Assembly: GCA_041623475.1 (NCBI GenBank)
Contig: JBFJWU010000081.1
Coordinates: 1-11,265 of the forward strand
Direction of reading: 5' to 3'
Origin: JBFJWU01 sp041623475 [NCBI: bacterium]
Lineage (GTDB): Bacteria > J088
Length of the DNA: 11,265 bases
How positions within the stretch are numbered: the first letter of the stretch is position 1; every line of letters starts with the position of its first letter. Of the stretch, positions 1-6,560 are shown one piece after another. The notes under the pieces were generated by a model. The model was not told the origin of the DNA, did no database searches, and saw only the letters and a program-made list of their open reading frames with translations. The translations under genes and the position numbers were made by a program.

Positions 1-2
1 GT

Positions 3-602
3 GGACCGGTCATGCTTGTCCTTTACGTCCTCAGCCTGGTCGGGCTGGCTCTGGTGCTGGAACGCGTCTGGGCCCTTCGTCAGGACCGCATTATCCCGAT
101 GGACTGGATCCAGCAGGTGCGCCAGGTCGTCACCGATGAAGGCCTGGATGGACTGGGCCACGGATCCATCTGGCCATCCGTTCACACCGCTCGCGCACTG
201 CGCGAATTTGTCAAGGTCCGGGCCAGTGATGCCGGTGAAGCGTGGGAGAAGATCAGCTTGCTGGTCGACCGGGAAAGCCGGGACCTGCAGCGAGGGATGT
301 TGCTGATCGGACTGCTGGCTGCGCTGGCACCGCTGCTGGGCCTGCTGGGTACAGTGTCGGGAATGATCGAAACGTTCCGGATGATCTCGCAGGGTGGGAT
401 TGGCGATCCCCAGGCGCTGGCCGGAGGTATCAACCAGGCGCTGTACACGACGGCCGCAGGATTGTCTCTGGCGATACCGTTTACAGTTGCTCACCGGCTT
501 TTGAAAAGCCGCGCCGGGTTGTTTGCTGACCACATCGCCGAGTTTCTTGAAGAACTTTGGTGGCTGGACCGCGAACGGGCCCGCAAGCTGGACGAATCGT
601 GA
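3..602 (+). CDS. exbB: ExbB/TolQ/MotA-family proton channel subunit, 5'-truncated by the window
   Basis: Inner-membrane proton-channel subunit that, with ExbD, converts proton-motive force into work for a TonB-type protein. The frame is open to the window's left edge. The residues before the first ATG (position 12) read G-P-V, as in the usual ExbB opening 'GGPVM-x-P-hydrophobic', so the true start lies upstream and ATG 12 is probably internal. Counting from position 3, 199 residues are visible. There is a membrane segment at about 4-19 ending in the typical 'LERVW', a cytoplasmic stretch with charged residues at 25-98, and two further membrane segments at about 100-127 and 145-166. The core signature is clear: 'LAPLLGLLGTVSGMIETF' (108-125), then a G-rich turn, 'LAGGINQALYTTAAGL' (139-154) and 'AIPF'. 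The pore threonines T117 and T149/T150 are present. The stop overlaps the GTG start of exbD. TolQ is the alternative, but the signature is more ExbB-like. No tonB gene is in the window. Confidence 0.9.
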   Translation, partial: GPVMLVLYVLSLVGLALVLERVWALRQDRIIPMDWIQQVRQVVTDEGLDGLGHGSIWPSVHTARALREFVKVRASDAGEAWEKISLLVDRESRDLQRGMLLIGLLAALAPLLGLLGTVSGMIETFRMISQGGIGDPQALAGGINQALYTTAAGLSLAIPFTVAHRLLKSRAGLFADHIAEFLEELWWLDRERARKLDES

Positions 603-1021
603 GGCGCACGCCGGGTTGGCGGTCAGACGACGAAACCGCATCGTTGCTGCCGATTGACCTGACGCCGATGATCGACATCGTGTTTTTGTTATTGATCTTT
701 TTCATGGTCAGTACGCGGATCATGGAACCCTACGGCTATCAGATTGAATTGCCGGAAACCGAGGCAGCACCACAGCAACAGGGTCAGACCGAAACGCCGG
801 TGCTGTCTGTACTGGCCGATGGCGGTGCGTCAATCAACGGGGAACGCCTGGCCAGGGATGCAGAATTGACACTGCCAGCCAGCACGGCAGAGGTCGTTTT
901 GCGGGCTGACCGGGCTGCCAGCCACGGCGATGTGATGTTCTGGATGGACCGTCTGCAGTCGGCTGGAATTCGGCAGGTGACACTTGCGTCATCGCCTGTT
1001 GAAAACCGTCCGTCGCCATGA
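599..1021 (+). CDS. exbD: ExbD/TolR-family proton channel subunit
   Basis: Partner of ExbB: one transmembrane helix carrying the proton-relay aspartate, then a periplasmic domain. The start is taken as GTG 599, which shares bases with the exbB stop (GTGA), a common coupled arrangement. An in-frame ATG lies at 557 but would run 45 nt inside exbB, and the 14 extra residues resemble nothing in the family. From GTG 599 the protein has 140 residues, a normal ExbD length. The family signature 'LTPMIDIVFLLLIFFMV' spans residues 21-37, with D26 matching the essential TM aspartate. The periplasmic part (about 40-135) has the usual mix: 'PVLSVLADGGASINGE', then 'VVLRADRAASHGDVMFWMD' and 'GIRQVTLAS', fitting the ExbD periplasmic fold. 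No Shine-Dalgarno is obvious, so translation probably depends on ribosomes finishing exbB. Confidence 0.93.
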   Translation: MRRTPGWRSDDETASLLPIDLTPMIDIVFLLLIFFMVSTRIMEPYGYQIELPETEAAPQQQGQTETPVLSVLADGGASINGERLARDAELTLPASTAEVVLRADRAASHGDVMFWMDRLQSAGIRQVTLASSPVENRPSP

Positions 1022-1026
1022 TAGAC

Positions 1027-1055
1027 CTGTAGCGGCAGAAAATCTGCCGCTACAG
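1027..1055. repeat. Perfect 13-bp palindrome with AAA loop (REP-like or transcript-end hairpin)
   Basis: CTGTAGCGGCAGA (1027-1039) and its exact reverse complement TCTGCCGCTACAG (1043-1055) enclose a three-base loop. It starts 6 nt after the exbD stop. No T-run follows on either strand, so a classical Rho-independent terminator is not supported. It could stabilise the end of the exbBD transcript or be a dispersed palindromic repeat of the REP type. One copy in one window cannot decide between these. Confidence 0.75.
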
Positions 1056-1104
1056 CACCGAATTTTCGGACCAGATACGCTGGTCAAGAAAGGACAAAGA
1101 CGAC

Positions 1105-2124
1105 ATGTGGATCAATCGAATTCTCGTTTTCCTGGCGGTTGGGGCGTTGTCCCTGGCCGGATGTGCTTCGACTCCGACGACCCCGGAAGCCGAATCAAGT
1201 GCCGCACCGGCCGTTGTCAAGACGGTCGCCAAAGAAGATGACAGCGCCAAGCGCATGGAGGAAGGCGAGCAGGACGACTGGATGCCGGCCGACAAGCCGC
1301 CGACCGACGGTGTTGTTGTTGATGTCCTCAAGGGCGATGAACTGGTCCTTGAAGACGGCTGGGTTGTCCGCCTGGCGGCGATTGACGTGCCGACGGCCGA
1401 CTACGGCAAACGGTCCGGCGATTTCTACGGCAAGGCTGCGATTGACTTTGTCAAAAAGAAGTCGCTGAACGGCAAAGTCAAACTGGAATATGACCGCGAG
1501 CAGCTGGATTCATATGACCGGGCGATTGCATACGTACATTTGGCCGACGGTACGTTTCTTAACGAAGCGTTGATTGCCGGCGGTTACGCGCTGTCCGCCT
1601 GCTTTCCGCCGAACACCAAGCACTGTGATGACTTTGCCAAGGCCCAGCACCAGGCGGTTCAGGGACGGCTGGGTATCTGGGACTTTAACCCCGACGACTG
1701 GCCCAAAGCCGGACCGGCTGACAACCTGATGACCGGGGTCCGGGTACGCAATGTTATTGACGGCGATACGATCCAGCTGGAAGACGGCACGGTTGTTCGC
1801 TATATCGGTATCGACGCCCCGGAAAGCGAAGCATCGTGGCGCGAAGGTAACTTTGGCAATGCAGCGTTCAAGGCGAATCAGGCTCTGGTCGAGGGCCAGA
1901 CGATCTCGCTGGAATACGACGTCGAGTTTTCCGATCCCCGCGGCCGGGAACTGGCATACGTCTATGTCGAAAAAGGCGGTAAGCGGGTGATGGTCAACGA
2001 AGAACTGGTCCGTCAGGGCGTTGCCTGGGTGGCGGTATTTCCACCCAACGTTCGTCATGTCCGGCGCCTGTTTGAGTCCCAGGAACAGGCGTATCGGGAC
2101 GGCGTCGGGATCTGGACGCGATGA
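1105..2124 (+). CDS. Lipoprotein with two tandem staphylococcal-nuclease-like (TNase) domains
   Basis: Probable secreted, lipid-anchored nuclease of 339 residues. The start ATG 1105 has an AAGGA at 1089-1093, 11 nt upstream. Residues 1-20 form a lipoprotein signal with lipobox L-A-G-C (Cys20); the next residues are A-S, not Asp, so outer-membrane sorting is expected. A low-complexity, charged linker (21-67) follows. Domain 1 (about 69-193) has the SNase fold pattern but is altered: the 'D-G-D-T' calcium/active-site motif reads K76-G-D78-E79 and 'D-T/A-P-E' reads D94-V-P-T97, so the catalytic Glu is missing; R89 and R139 are kept. Domain 2 (about 210-339) is intact: D219-G-D221-T222, R232, D237-A-P-E240 and R281, ending in the family-typical 'GIW'. 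Domain 1 is therefore probably structural or binding and domain 2 catalytic. Neither gap to its neighbours proves co-transcription. Confidence 0.9.
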   Translation: MWINRILVFLAVGALSLAGCASTPTTPEAESSAAPAVVKTVAKEDDSAKRMEEGEQDDWMPADKPPTDGVVVDVLKGDELVLEDGWVVRLAAIDVPTADYGKRSGDFYGKAAIDFVKKKSLNGKVKLEYDREQLDSYDRAIAYVHLADGTFLNEALIAGGYALSACFPPNTKHCDDFAKAQHQAVQGRLGIWDFNPDDWPKAGPADNLMTGVRVRNVIDGDTIQLEDGTVVRYIGIDAPESEASWREGNFGNAAFKANQALVEGQTISLEYDVEFSDPRGRELAYVYVEKGGKRVMVNEELVRQGVAWVAVFPPNVRHVRRLFESQEQAYRDGVGIWTR

Positions 2125-2160
2125 CCGGACCCCGGACCGTGCTGTTTTATAACGTATAAC
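2125..2160 (+). promoter_or_regulatory. Possible tandem promoters upstream of the seven-gene cluster
   Basis: Two TATAAC hexamers (2148-2153 and 2155-2160) each lie 17 nt after a CCGGAC hexamer (2125-2130 and 2132-2137). Both pairs are offset by exactly 7 nt. TATAAC is a fair -10 box; CCGGAC is not a sigma-70 -35, so any promoter here would be non-canonical or activator-dependent. The TATAAC pair also sits in an imperfect dyad (2142-2162, arms CTGTT and AACAG). A start near 2160-2168 would leave a leader of about 35-45 nt before ATG 2204. This is an inference from spacing only. Confidence 0.25.
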
Positions 2161-2186
2161 AGTGGTTGGCTAGAAACCGTAAAAAC

Positions 2187-2215
2187 TTGACATTGCAGGG
2201 AAAATGTTCTTGAAT
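2187..2215 (+). promoter_or_regulatory. Possible sigma-70-type promoter, TTGACA with weak -10
   Basis: A perfect TTGACA (2187-2192) is followed after 17 nt by TTGAAT (2210-2215), a 4/6 match to TATAAT that lacks the important second-position A. If used, transcription would begin around 2222, downstream of ATG 2204, and would force use of GTG 2228. The weak -10 makes this doubtful. Confidence 0.2.
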
Positions 2216-4678
2216 GAAGGCTGCAACGTGGGCCGAAAGGATCGTGCACAATTGAACTTTTTACGGCGGACATTCGCCTTGCTGCTGGCCCTCACGTTGG
2301 TTCTGGGGATGGGTGGGCTCGACGCTCCACAGGCGGCGGAACCAAAGGCCAAAAAAGCGCAGCAAGAAGACAAGCCTGATGCACCATTAGGAATCGCATC
2401 GTCCCGTCGGGGCGAAATCGGCCTGATGCGCATGGGTGCGGCAATCATACCGCCGCAGACCACATTCAGTATCCTTGCGACCATCGACTATTGGGCGATG
2501 TCCGACCTGTTCGCAGAGGGCATCGACCAGAAGCGGATGGAAAACTCCGGCAATTTTTCGTTCTCGCTAGCCGATTTCTGGGAACTTTATATCAGTGGCA
2601 GTTCGACCAGCCACCTGATTGAAGATACGATCCTTGATGACCGCCTGCTGGCCCAGTCCATTGGTGACTTCCTGCTGGGGATGAAATGGGCGTACCCGGC
2701 GAACGACTTTTTCTGGATTGGCGCCGATTTCACGACGATGTTCCGGACCGAACGGGGCGGGATCGGGCCGGCATTTGATGCGACCGGAATCGAAACCCGG
2801 ATGCTGGTTACCCTCGATTTTACGACCTACAAGACACCCAAGCCGGTGCGATTGAACTTCAACTTTGGCTTCCTGCACGACAAAGCCGAATGCCTGGTCA
2901 AGGATGACCAGGGCCGCTGCGGCGGCGGTGATCCGATCAGTCGGTACGCACTGGGTATTCCCTATGACAACCAGGCGCTGGTCAGCGGCCTGTCACTGGA
3001 AATACCGCAGAACTTTATCAACATCTTTGTCGAGTATTACACGACCCAGTACATCGATTTTGACAACAGCCAGCCGGGGTACCTGGCCGGCCGCAGTTTT
3101 AAGACCAATCCCCAGTACCTGACACCCGGTGTTCGCCTGTTCCCGGTCGCCGGTATGCATATCGATGTCGCGGTCGACATGGGGCATAACCTGTTCAGCA
3201 AGAGCGCCCGCTATGACATCCAGGGCCTGGGGCAATTACACAAGATCGAGCCGGACTGGAACCTGCATTTCGGTGTTGGCTACCTGTTCCTGCCGCCCAA
3301 GCCGGAGTTGCCCAAAGAGGGACGGGTCTGGGGTGTCGTCTATGACGGCCGTGATCGCCGCCCGGTTGAAGGCGCGCGGATCTCGTTCCCTGGCAGCAAC
3401 CTGTCGACGCTGTTGACGATGGGCGACGGCAAATTCCGTTCCTACCAGTTCCCGGCAGGACCGGTCAAGGTTCGCGTCGATGCTGACAAGTACCAGTCGG
3501 TCGAAACCACGGTGACGGCGCTGGCTGGCCAGGATATTCGCCGCGACTTCGTCCTCAAGTATGTCGAGCAGGCCGGCGAATTGATCGGCCAGATTACCGA
3601 TTCCAAGGGCAAGGGCCTGCCGGGCTCAATCGAGTTCAAGGAAGAGGGTGTCGACGCGATATCAGCCGATGCCAAGACCGGCCAGTTCCAGGTCAAGCTG
3701 AAACCGGGTATTTACACGCTCAAGGCGATGGCGCCAGGGTTTGATCCGGATATGAAACGGGTTCGGGTGGCTGACCAGAAGCGGACGGTTGTCAACTTTA
3801 TCCTGCAGCCGACCAAGATTGTCGGTACCTTGCGCGGTACGGTCAAGGATCCTGAAGGTGCGCCAGTCCAGGCGATTATTTCGTTTGGAGCGTCTGGTTT
3901 GCAGCCAATGAATGTAGATCCCAATACCGGTGCATTCGACTCGCAGTTGCCCCCGGGCACGTATACGGCCAAGGCCATGGCACCGGGCTATGACCCGGTT
4001 GAAAAACCGATCAAAATCATCCAGGACAGCATAACGGTGCTGGATTTCGTCCTCGAAGAGTCACAGAAGGTTGGCAAGATCATGGGTACCACCGTCGATG
4101 CCAAGACCGGCAAGGGCGTTTATGCGGTGGTGAGCTTCCCCAACGGCGAGCGCGAGAACATCCCGACGGATCCGGATTCGGGCAAGTTTGTTGCTGAAAT
4201 GGAGCCGGGCGAGTATCAGGTCAAGGCAGCCAACCCGAACTACAAGGCTACGGTATTGACGGTCAAGGTCGAAAAGGGCAAGGAAACGGCGGTCAACTTC
4301 CAGTTGAAACCGTACGAAAAAGTCCGAGTCACCGAGGAAAAGGTCGAGATCAAGGAAAAAATTGCCTTTACAACCGGTAAATCGACAATCAAGATTGACT
4401 CTTATCCGATCCTGGACGAGATTGCCCAGGTCCTCAAGGAAATCCCCGACATGAAGCTTGTTGTCGAGGGACATACGGACAGTATTGGCGATGCGGGGTT
4501 CAACAAAACCCTGAGTTCCAAGCGCGCCGGTGCGGTTCGCGATTACATCCTGAGCCGTGGCATCAATGCCGAGCGAATGACTGCCGTCGGTTACGGTGAA
4601 GAGCGGCCAATCGCGGACAACGCGACCGAGGACGGCCGCGCCAAGAACCGCCGGGTCGAGTTCAAGATCATCAAATAG
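2204..4678 (+). CDS. Large OmpA-domain outer-membrane protein with N-terminal barrel-like region and four Ig-like (carboxypeptidase-regulatory) repeats
   Basis: Predicted envelope protein of 824 residues from ATG 2204. A signal peptide is clear: 'LRRTFALLLALTLVLG' (about 20-35) with likely cleavage after 'APQAA'. Residues about 75-373 are rich in alternating aromatic and polar residues and end in 'DWNLHFGVGYLF', as in outer-membrane beta-barrels. Four repeats follow at about 374-453, 458-538, 540-618 and 623-703, each of the type 'G-x-V/I-x-D-…-D-x-x-x-G-x-F-…-P-G-x-Y-x-x-K', matching carboxypeptidase regulatory-like beta-sandwich domains. The C-terminus (about 711-824) is an OmpA peptidoglycan-binding domain with 'VVEGHTDSIG', D759 and R774 at the diaminopimelate-binding positions, and 'KNRRVEF'. 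It probably links outer membrane to cell wall through a beta-sandwich stalk. GTG 2228 is a serious alternative start, with GAAGG 7 nt upstream and a more usual n-region. It heads the cluster running to 9814. Its specific role is unknown. Confidence 0.88.
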   Translation: MFLNEGCNVGRKDRAQLNFLRRTFALLLALTLVLGMGGLDAPQAAEPKAKKAQQEDKPDAPLGIASSRRGEIGLMRMGAAIIPPQTTFSILATIDYWAMSDLFAEGIDQKRMENSGNFSFSLADFWELYISGSSTSHLIEDTILDDRLLAQSIGDFLLGMKWAYPANDFFWIGADFTTMFRTERGGIGPAFDATGIETRMLVTLDFTTYKTPKPVRLNFNFGFLHDKAECLVKDDQGRCGGGDPISRYALGIPYDNQALVSGLSLEIPQNFINIFVEYYTTQYIDFDNSQPGYLAGRSFKTNPQYLTPGVRLFPVAGMHIDVAVDMGHNLFSKSARYDIQGLGQLHKIEPDWNLHFGVGYLFLPPKPELPKEGRVWGVVYDGRDRRPVEGARISFPGSNLSTLLTMGDGKFRSYQFPAGPVKVRVDADKYQSVETTVTALAGQDIRRDFVLKYVEQAGELIGQITDSKGKGLPGSIEFKEEGVDAISADAKTGQFQVKLKPGIYTLKAMAPGFDPDMKRVRVADQKRTVVNFILQPTKIVGTLRGTVKDPEGAPVQAIISFGASGLQPMNVDPNTGAFDSQLPPGTYTAKAMAPGYDPVEKPIKIIQDSITVLDFVLEESQKVGKIMGTTVDAKTGKGVYAVVSFPNGERENIPTDPDSGKFVAEMEPGEYQVKAANPNYKATVLTVKVEKGKETAVNFQLKPYEKVRVTEEKVEIKEKIAFTTGKSTIKIDSYPILDEIAQVLKEIPDMKLVVEGHTDSIGDAGFNKTLSSKRAGAVRDYILSRGINAERMTAVGYGEERPIADNATEDGRAKNRRVEFKIIK
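2216..2230 (+). promoter_or_regulatory. Ribosome-binding site supporting the alternative GTG 2228 start
   Basis: GAAGG (2216-2220) lies 7 nt before GTG 2228, a better spacing than the AGGG (2197-2200) that is only 3 nt from ATG 2204. The choice removes eight residues before the signal peptide and does not change the mature protein. Confidence 0.4.
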
Positions 4679-4721
4679 TCCGGATCGCCCGCTGCAGGAG
4701 ATCCTGAACAACGGGTCACGT

Positions 4722-5912
4722 GTGCCGGGCATCGTCCTCAGTGGGGGCGGTGCCCGCGGCGCGTACGAGGTCGGTGTCCTCAAGTACATCTGTGAAGAGC
4801 TGTGCGAGACCGGTCAGGCCCCGTTTCCGGTGTTGTCTGGCTCCAGCGTTGGTGCGGTACACGCGGCCTACATGGCTGCGATGGCCTATCCCAGTCCCCA
4901 CACACGTGATATCAGTTACCTGGCCGGACGGTGGACGTCGATGGATCTGGGCGAGATGGTTCGCTTTGATTTTTCGCGCGTGTTCAACATGTTCCGTCCG
5001 TCGTTCCTGGGGCGCCCCAATTACAAAGAGGTCGGGGCCCGGGGACCCGCTGGATTGATGCGGACCGAGTCGCTGGAACGCCTGATCGTTGACGCGATCC
5101 GCTGGCAGGACCTGCGGCAGGCCGTTCGGCACGGCCATATCCGGGGGTTGGCGGTTCCGGCCACCCAGATCTACACCGGCAATGCAATTGTGTTTTATGA
5201 CCGTGCCCCCGGTGTACCGGACATCGACTGGAAAAACGATCCCGGTATCATCGCCCGGCGGACCGGTGTCGGTCCGCTGCAGGTCCTGGCCAGTGCGGCG
5301 ATTCCCATGCTGTTTCCGCCCGTGCGGATTGGTGATCGCTACTACGGGGATGGCAGCTTGCGGGTCAACACACCACTCAGCCCGGCGTTGCGGCTGGGGG
5401 CCACACATTTGTGTGTTGTCCGCCTGCGGCAGGCCGATGCGTCTGCCAACGTCAAATTCATGCGCGAGTCCGAGTACAACAATCCGTTTTTCCTGGCTGG
5501 CAAGGCGCTGGACGCGCTGCTGCTGGACCCTATTGACCGTGACCTGAATAATCTGGAAATGATCAATTCACTGTTAACCGAAATCGCCGAGGCCAATCCG
5601 GACAATGGCCAGGAATTCCTGTCGCGCTGGAGCCAGCACCACCGTGGCGCGCCGTACCAGCACGTTACAACCGTTGTCGTATCCCCGTCAGTTGATTTTT
5701 CAGTCATTGTCGAGAATGCGGTTCGCCAGATGAGCCACATGCCACCGATCTGGCGGCGGTTACAAAAGGCAACCAACCAGGACAACGAAGGCACGCTCGA
5801 CCTGGCCAGCTACGCGTTCTTTGATCGTCGCTATACCGGACCGCTGATCGAAACCGGATACAGCGATGCCAAGGCGATGAAAGACCAGTTGTTGACGGTG
5901 ATTAATCCGTGA
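4722..5912 (+). CDS. Patatin-like phospholipase
   Basis: Serine acyl hydrolase of the bacterial patatin family, expected to release fatty acids from phospholipids or related lipids. From GTG 4722 it has 396 residues and starts almost directly with the oxyanion-hole motif 'SGGGARGAYEVGVL' (7-20). The nucleophile elbow is G40-S-S42-V-G44 with Ser42 as nucleophile, and the dyad aspartate is D210 in 'YYGDGS', followed by 'NTPLSPALRLGATHL'. All catalytic elements are intact. There is no signal peptide or membrane helix, so it is cytosolic or peripheral. The C-terminal half (about 240-396) resembles the helical extension of larger bacterial patatins. The start is uncertain: the frame is open upstream to GTG 4596 inside the OmpA gene, and AGGAG at 4696-4700 sits 3 nt before an in-frame CTG (4704). 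The preceding gene ends 43 nt before 4722. Its stop overlaps the next GTG start (GTGA). Confidence 0.9.
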   Translation: MPGIVLSGGGARGAYEVGVLKYICEELCETGQAPFPVLSGSSVGAVHAAYMAAMAYPSPHTRDISYLAGRWTSMDLGEMVRFDFSRVFNMFRPSFLGRPNYKEVGARGPAGLMRTESLERLIVDAIRWQDLRQAVRHGHIRGLAVPATQIYTGNAIVFYDRAPGVPDIDWKNDPGIIARRTGVGPLQVLASAAIPMLFPPVRIGDRYYGDGSLRVNTPLSPALRLGATHLCVVRLRQADASANVKFMRESEYNNPFFLAGKALDALLLDPIDRDLNNLEMINSLLTEIAEANPDNGQEFLSRWSQHHRGAPYQHVTTVVVSPSVDFSVIVENAVRQMSHMPPIWRRLQKATNQDNEGTLDLASYAFFDRRYTGPLIETGYSDAKAMKDQLLTVINP

Positions 5913-6556
5913 ATCGGGTCGAGGGATTGATCCTGGACCTGGATGGCACGCTGATCGACACGTACCCGGACCTGGAAGCGGCCGCGATGGCGGCGATTGC
6001 CGAAGCGGGGCTGGTTGCTGCGCAGGTACCGATGGCGCAGGTCCGCCAGGCCGCGTCCTGGGGCAGCAGGGCAATGCTGACAGCACTCGGTATTGGCGAC
6101 GATGTCGTTGACGATGTTCGCGAACGAATGCTGGATATCTACGAGGACCAGGTCGCGGTCCACAGCCGGCCCTATCCGGGGGTCCATGAATGGATTGAAG
6201 CGATGCCCGTGATGATCGCGACCAACAAGCCGACCCGGTTTGCCGTGCCGTTGCTCCAGGAATTGATGCCGGCCTTGCTGGATCGGCTGGTAACGCCCGA
6301 TGATGCCGGCGCGTCCAAACCAGACCCGGCCATGGTCCATCTGGCGGTTCAGCGGTTGGGACTGCCGGCCGACACCCTGATTTTTGTCGGCGATGACCCC
6401 AAGGATCTAATTGCTGCGGATGCGGCTGGAATCCGGTTCCTGGGCGTCAACTATGGCTACGGCGACTCAGACGACTGGATTGATCGCACGGACGTGGCCT
6501 CGATCGACGAACCCGACCAGTTGCTGCCGCTGCTGCGTTCGGCCGGTGCCTTGTGA
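5909..6556 (+). CDS. HAD-superfamily hydrolase, phosphoglycolate phosphatase type (copy 1)
   Basis: Cytosolic phosphatase of the haloacid dehalogenase superfamily, 215 residues, the usual length for Gph/PgpB-like enzymes. Motif I is D10-L-D12-G-T-L-I-D-T (nucleophile D10, acid/base D12). Motif II is T105 in 'IATNKP', motif III is K137 in 'ASKPDPAMV', and motif IV is 'VGDDPKDLIAADAAG' (about 160-174, D162/D163). A helical cap of about 60 residues lies between motifs I and II, as in subfamily IA. The start GTG 5909 shares bases with the patatin stop. A second enzyme of the same type follows after 4 nt. 2-Phosphoglycolate is the best guess for substrate, but HAD motifs do not fix the substrate. 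Confidence 0.88.
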   Translation: MNRVEGLILDLDGTLIDTYPDLEAAAMAAIAEAGLVAAQVPMAQVRQAASWGSRAMLTALGIGDDVVDDVRERMLDIYEDQVAVHSRPYPGVHEWIEAMPVMIATNKPTRFAVPLLQELMPALLDRLVTPDDAGASKPDPAMVHLAVQRLGLPADTLIFVGDDPKDLIAADAAGIRFLGVNYGYGDSDDWIDRTDVASIDEPDQLLPLLRSAGAL

Positions 6557-6560
6557 CACC

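Noticed and set aside
1-306. An open frame from GTG 1 in another + strand frame
   Set aside because: It overlaps the clear ExbB frame and is Trp/Ser/Arg-rich without any domain.
557-598. ATG 557 as the start of exbD
   Set aside because: It lies inside exbB. GTG 599 gives the usual ExbD length and a normal stop-start overlap.
1027-1055. Calling the palindrome a Rho-independent terminator
   Set aside because: No T-run follows on either strand.
1510-2058. A 182-codon minus-strand open frame within the nuclease lipoprotein gene
   Set aside because: The + strand frame has catalytic motifs and a lipobox; the antisense frame has neither and no ribosome-binding site was found.
4061-4789. A 242-codon minus-strand open frame across the OmpA domain
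   Set aside because: It lies antisense to the conserved OmpA domain and the patatin start, has no domain, and is explained by GC-rich codon use.
4716-5408. A 230-codon minus-strand open frame within the patatin gene
   Set aside because: It is antisense to the catalytic patatin domain and its product has no recognisable features.
6411-6560. Upstream extension of the second HAD protein to ATG 6411
   Set aside because: It would overlap 146 nt of the first HAD gene, and the added residues are Arg/Cys/Thr-rich and unlike the family.
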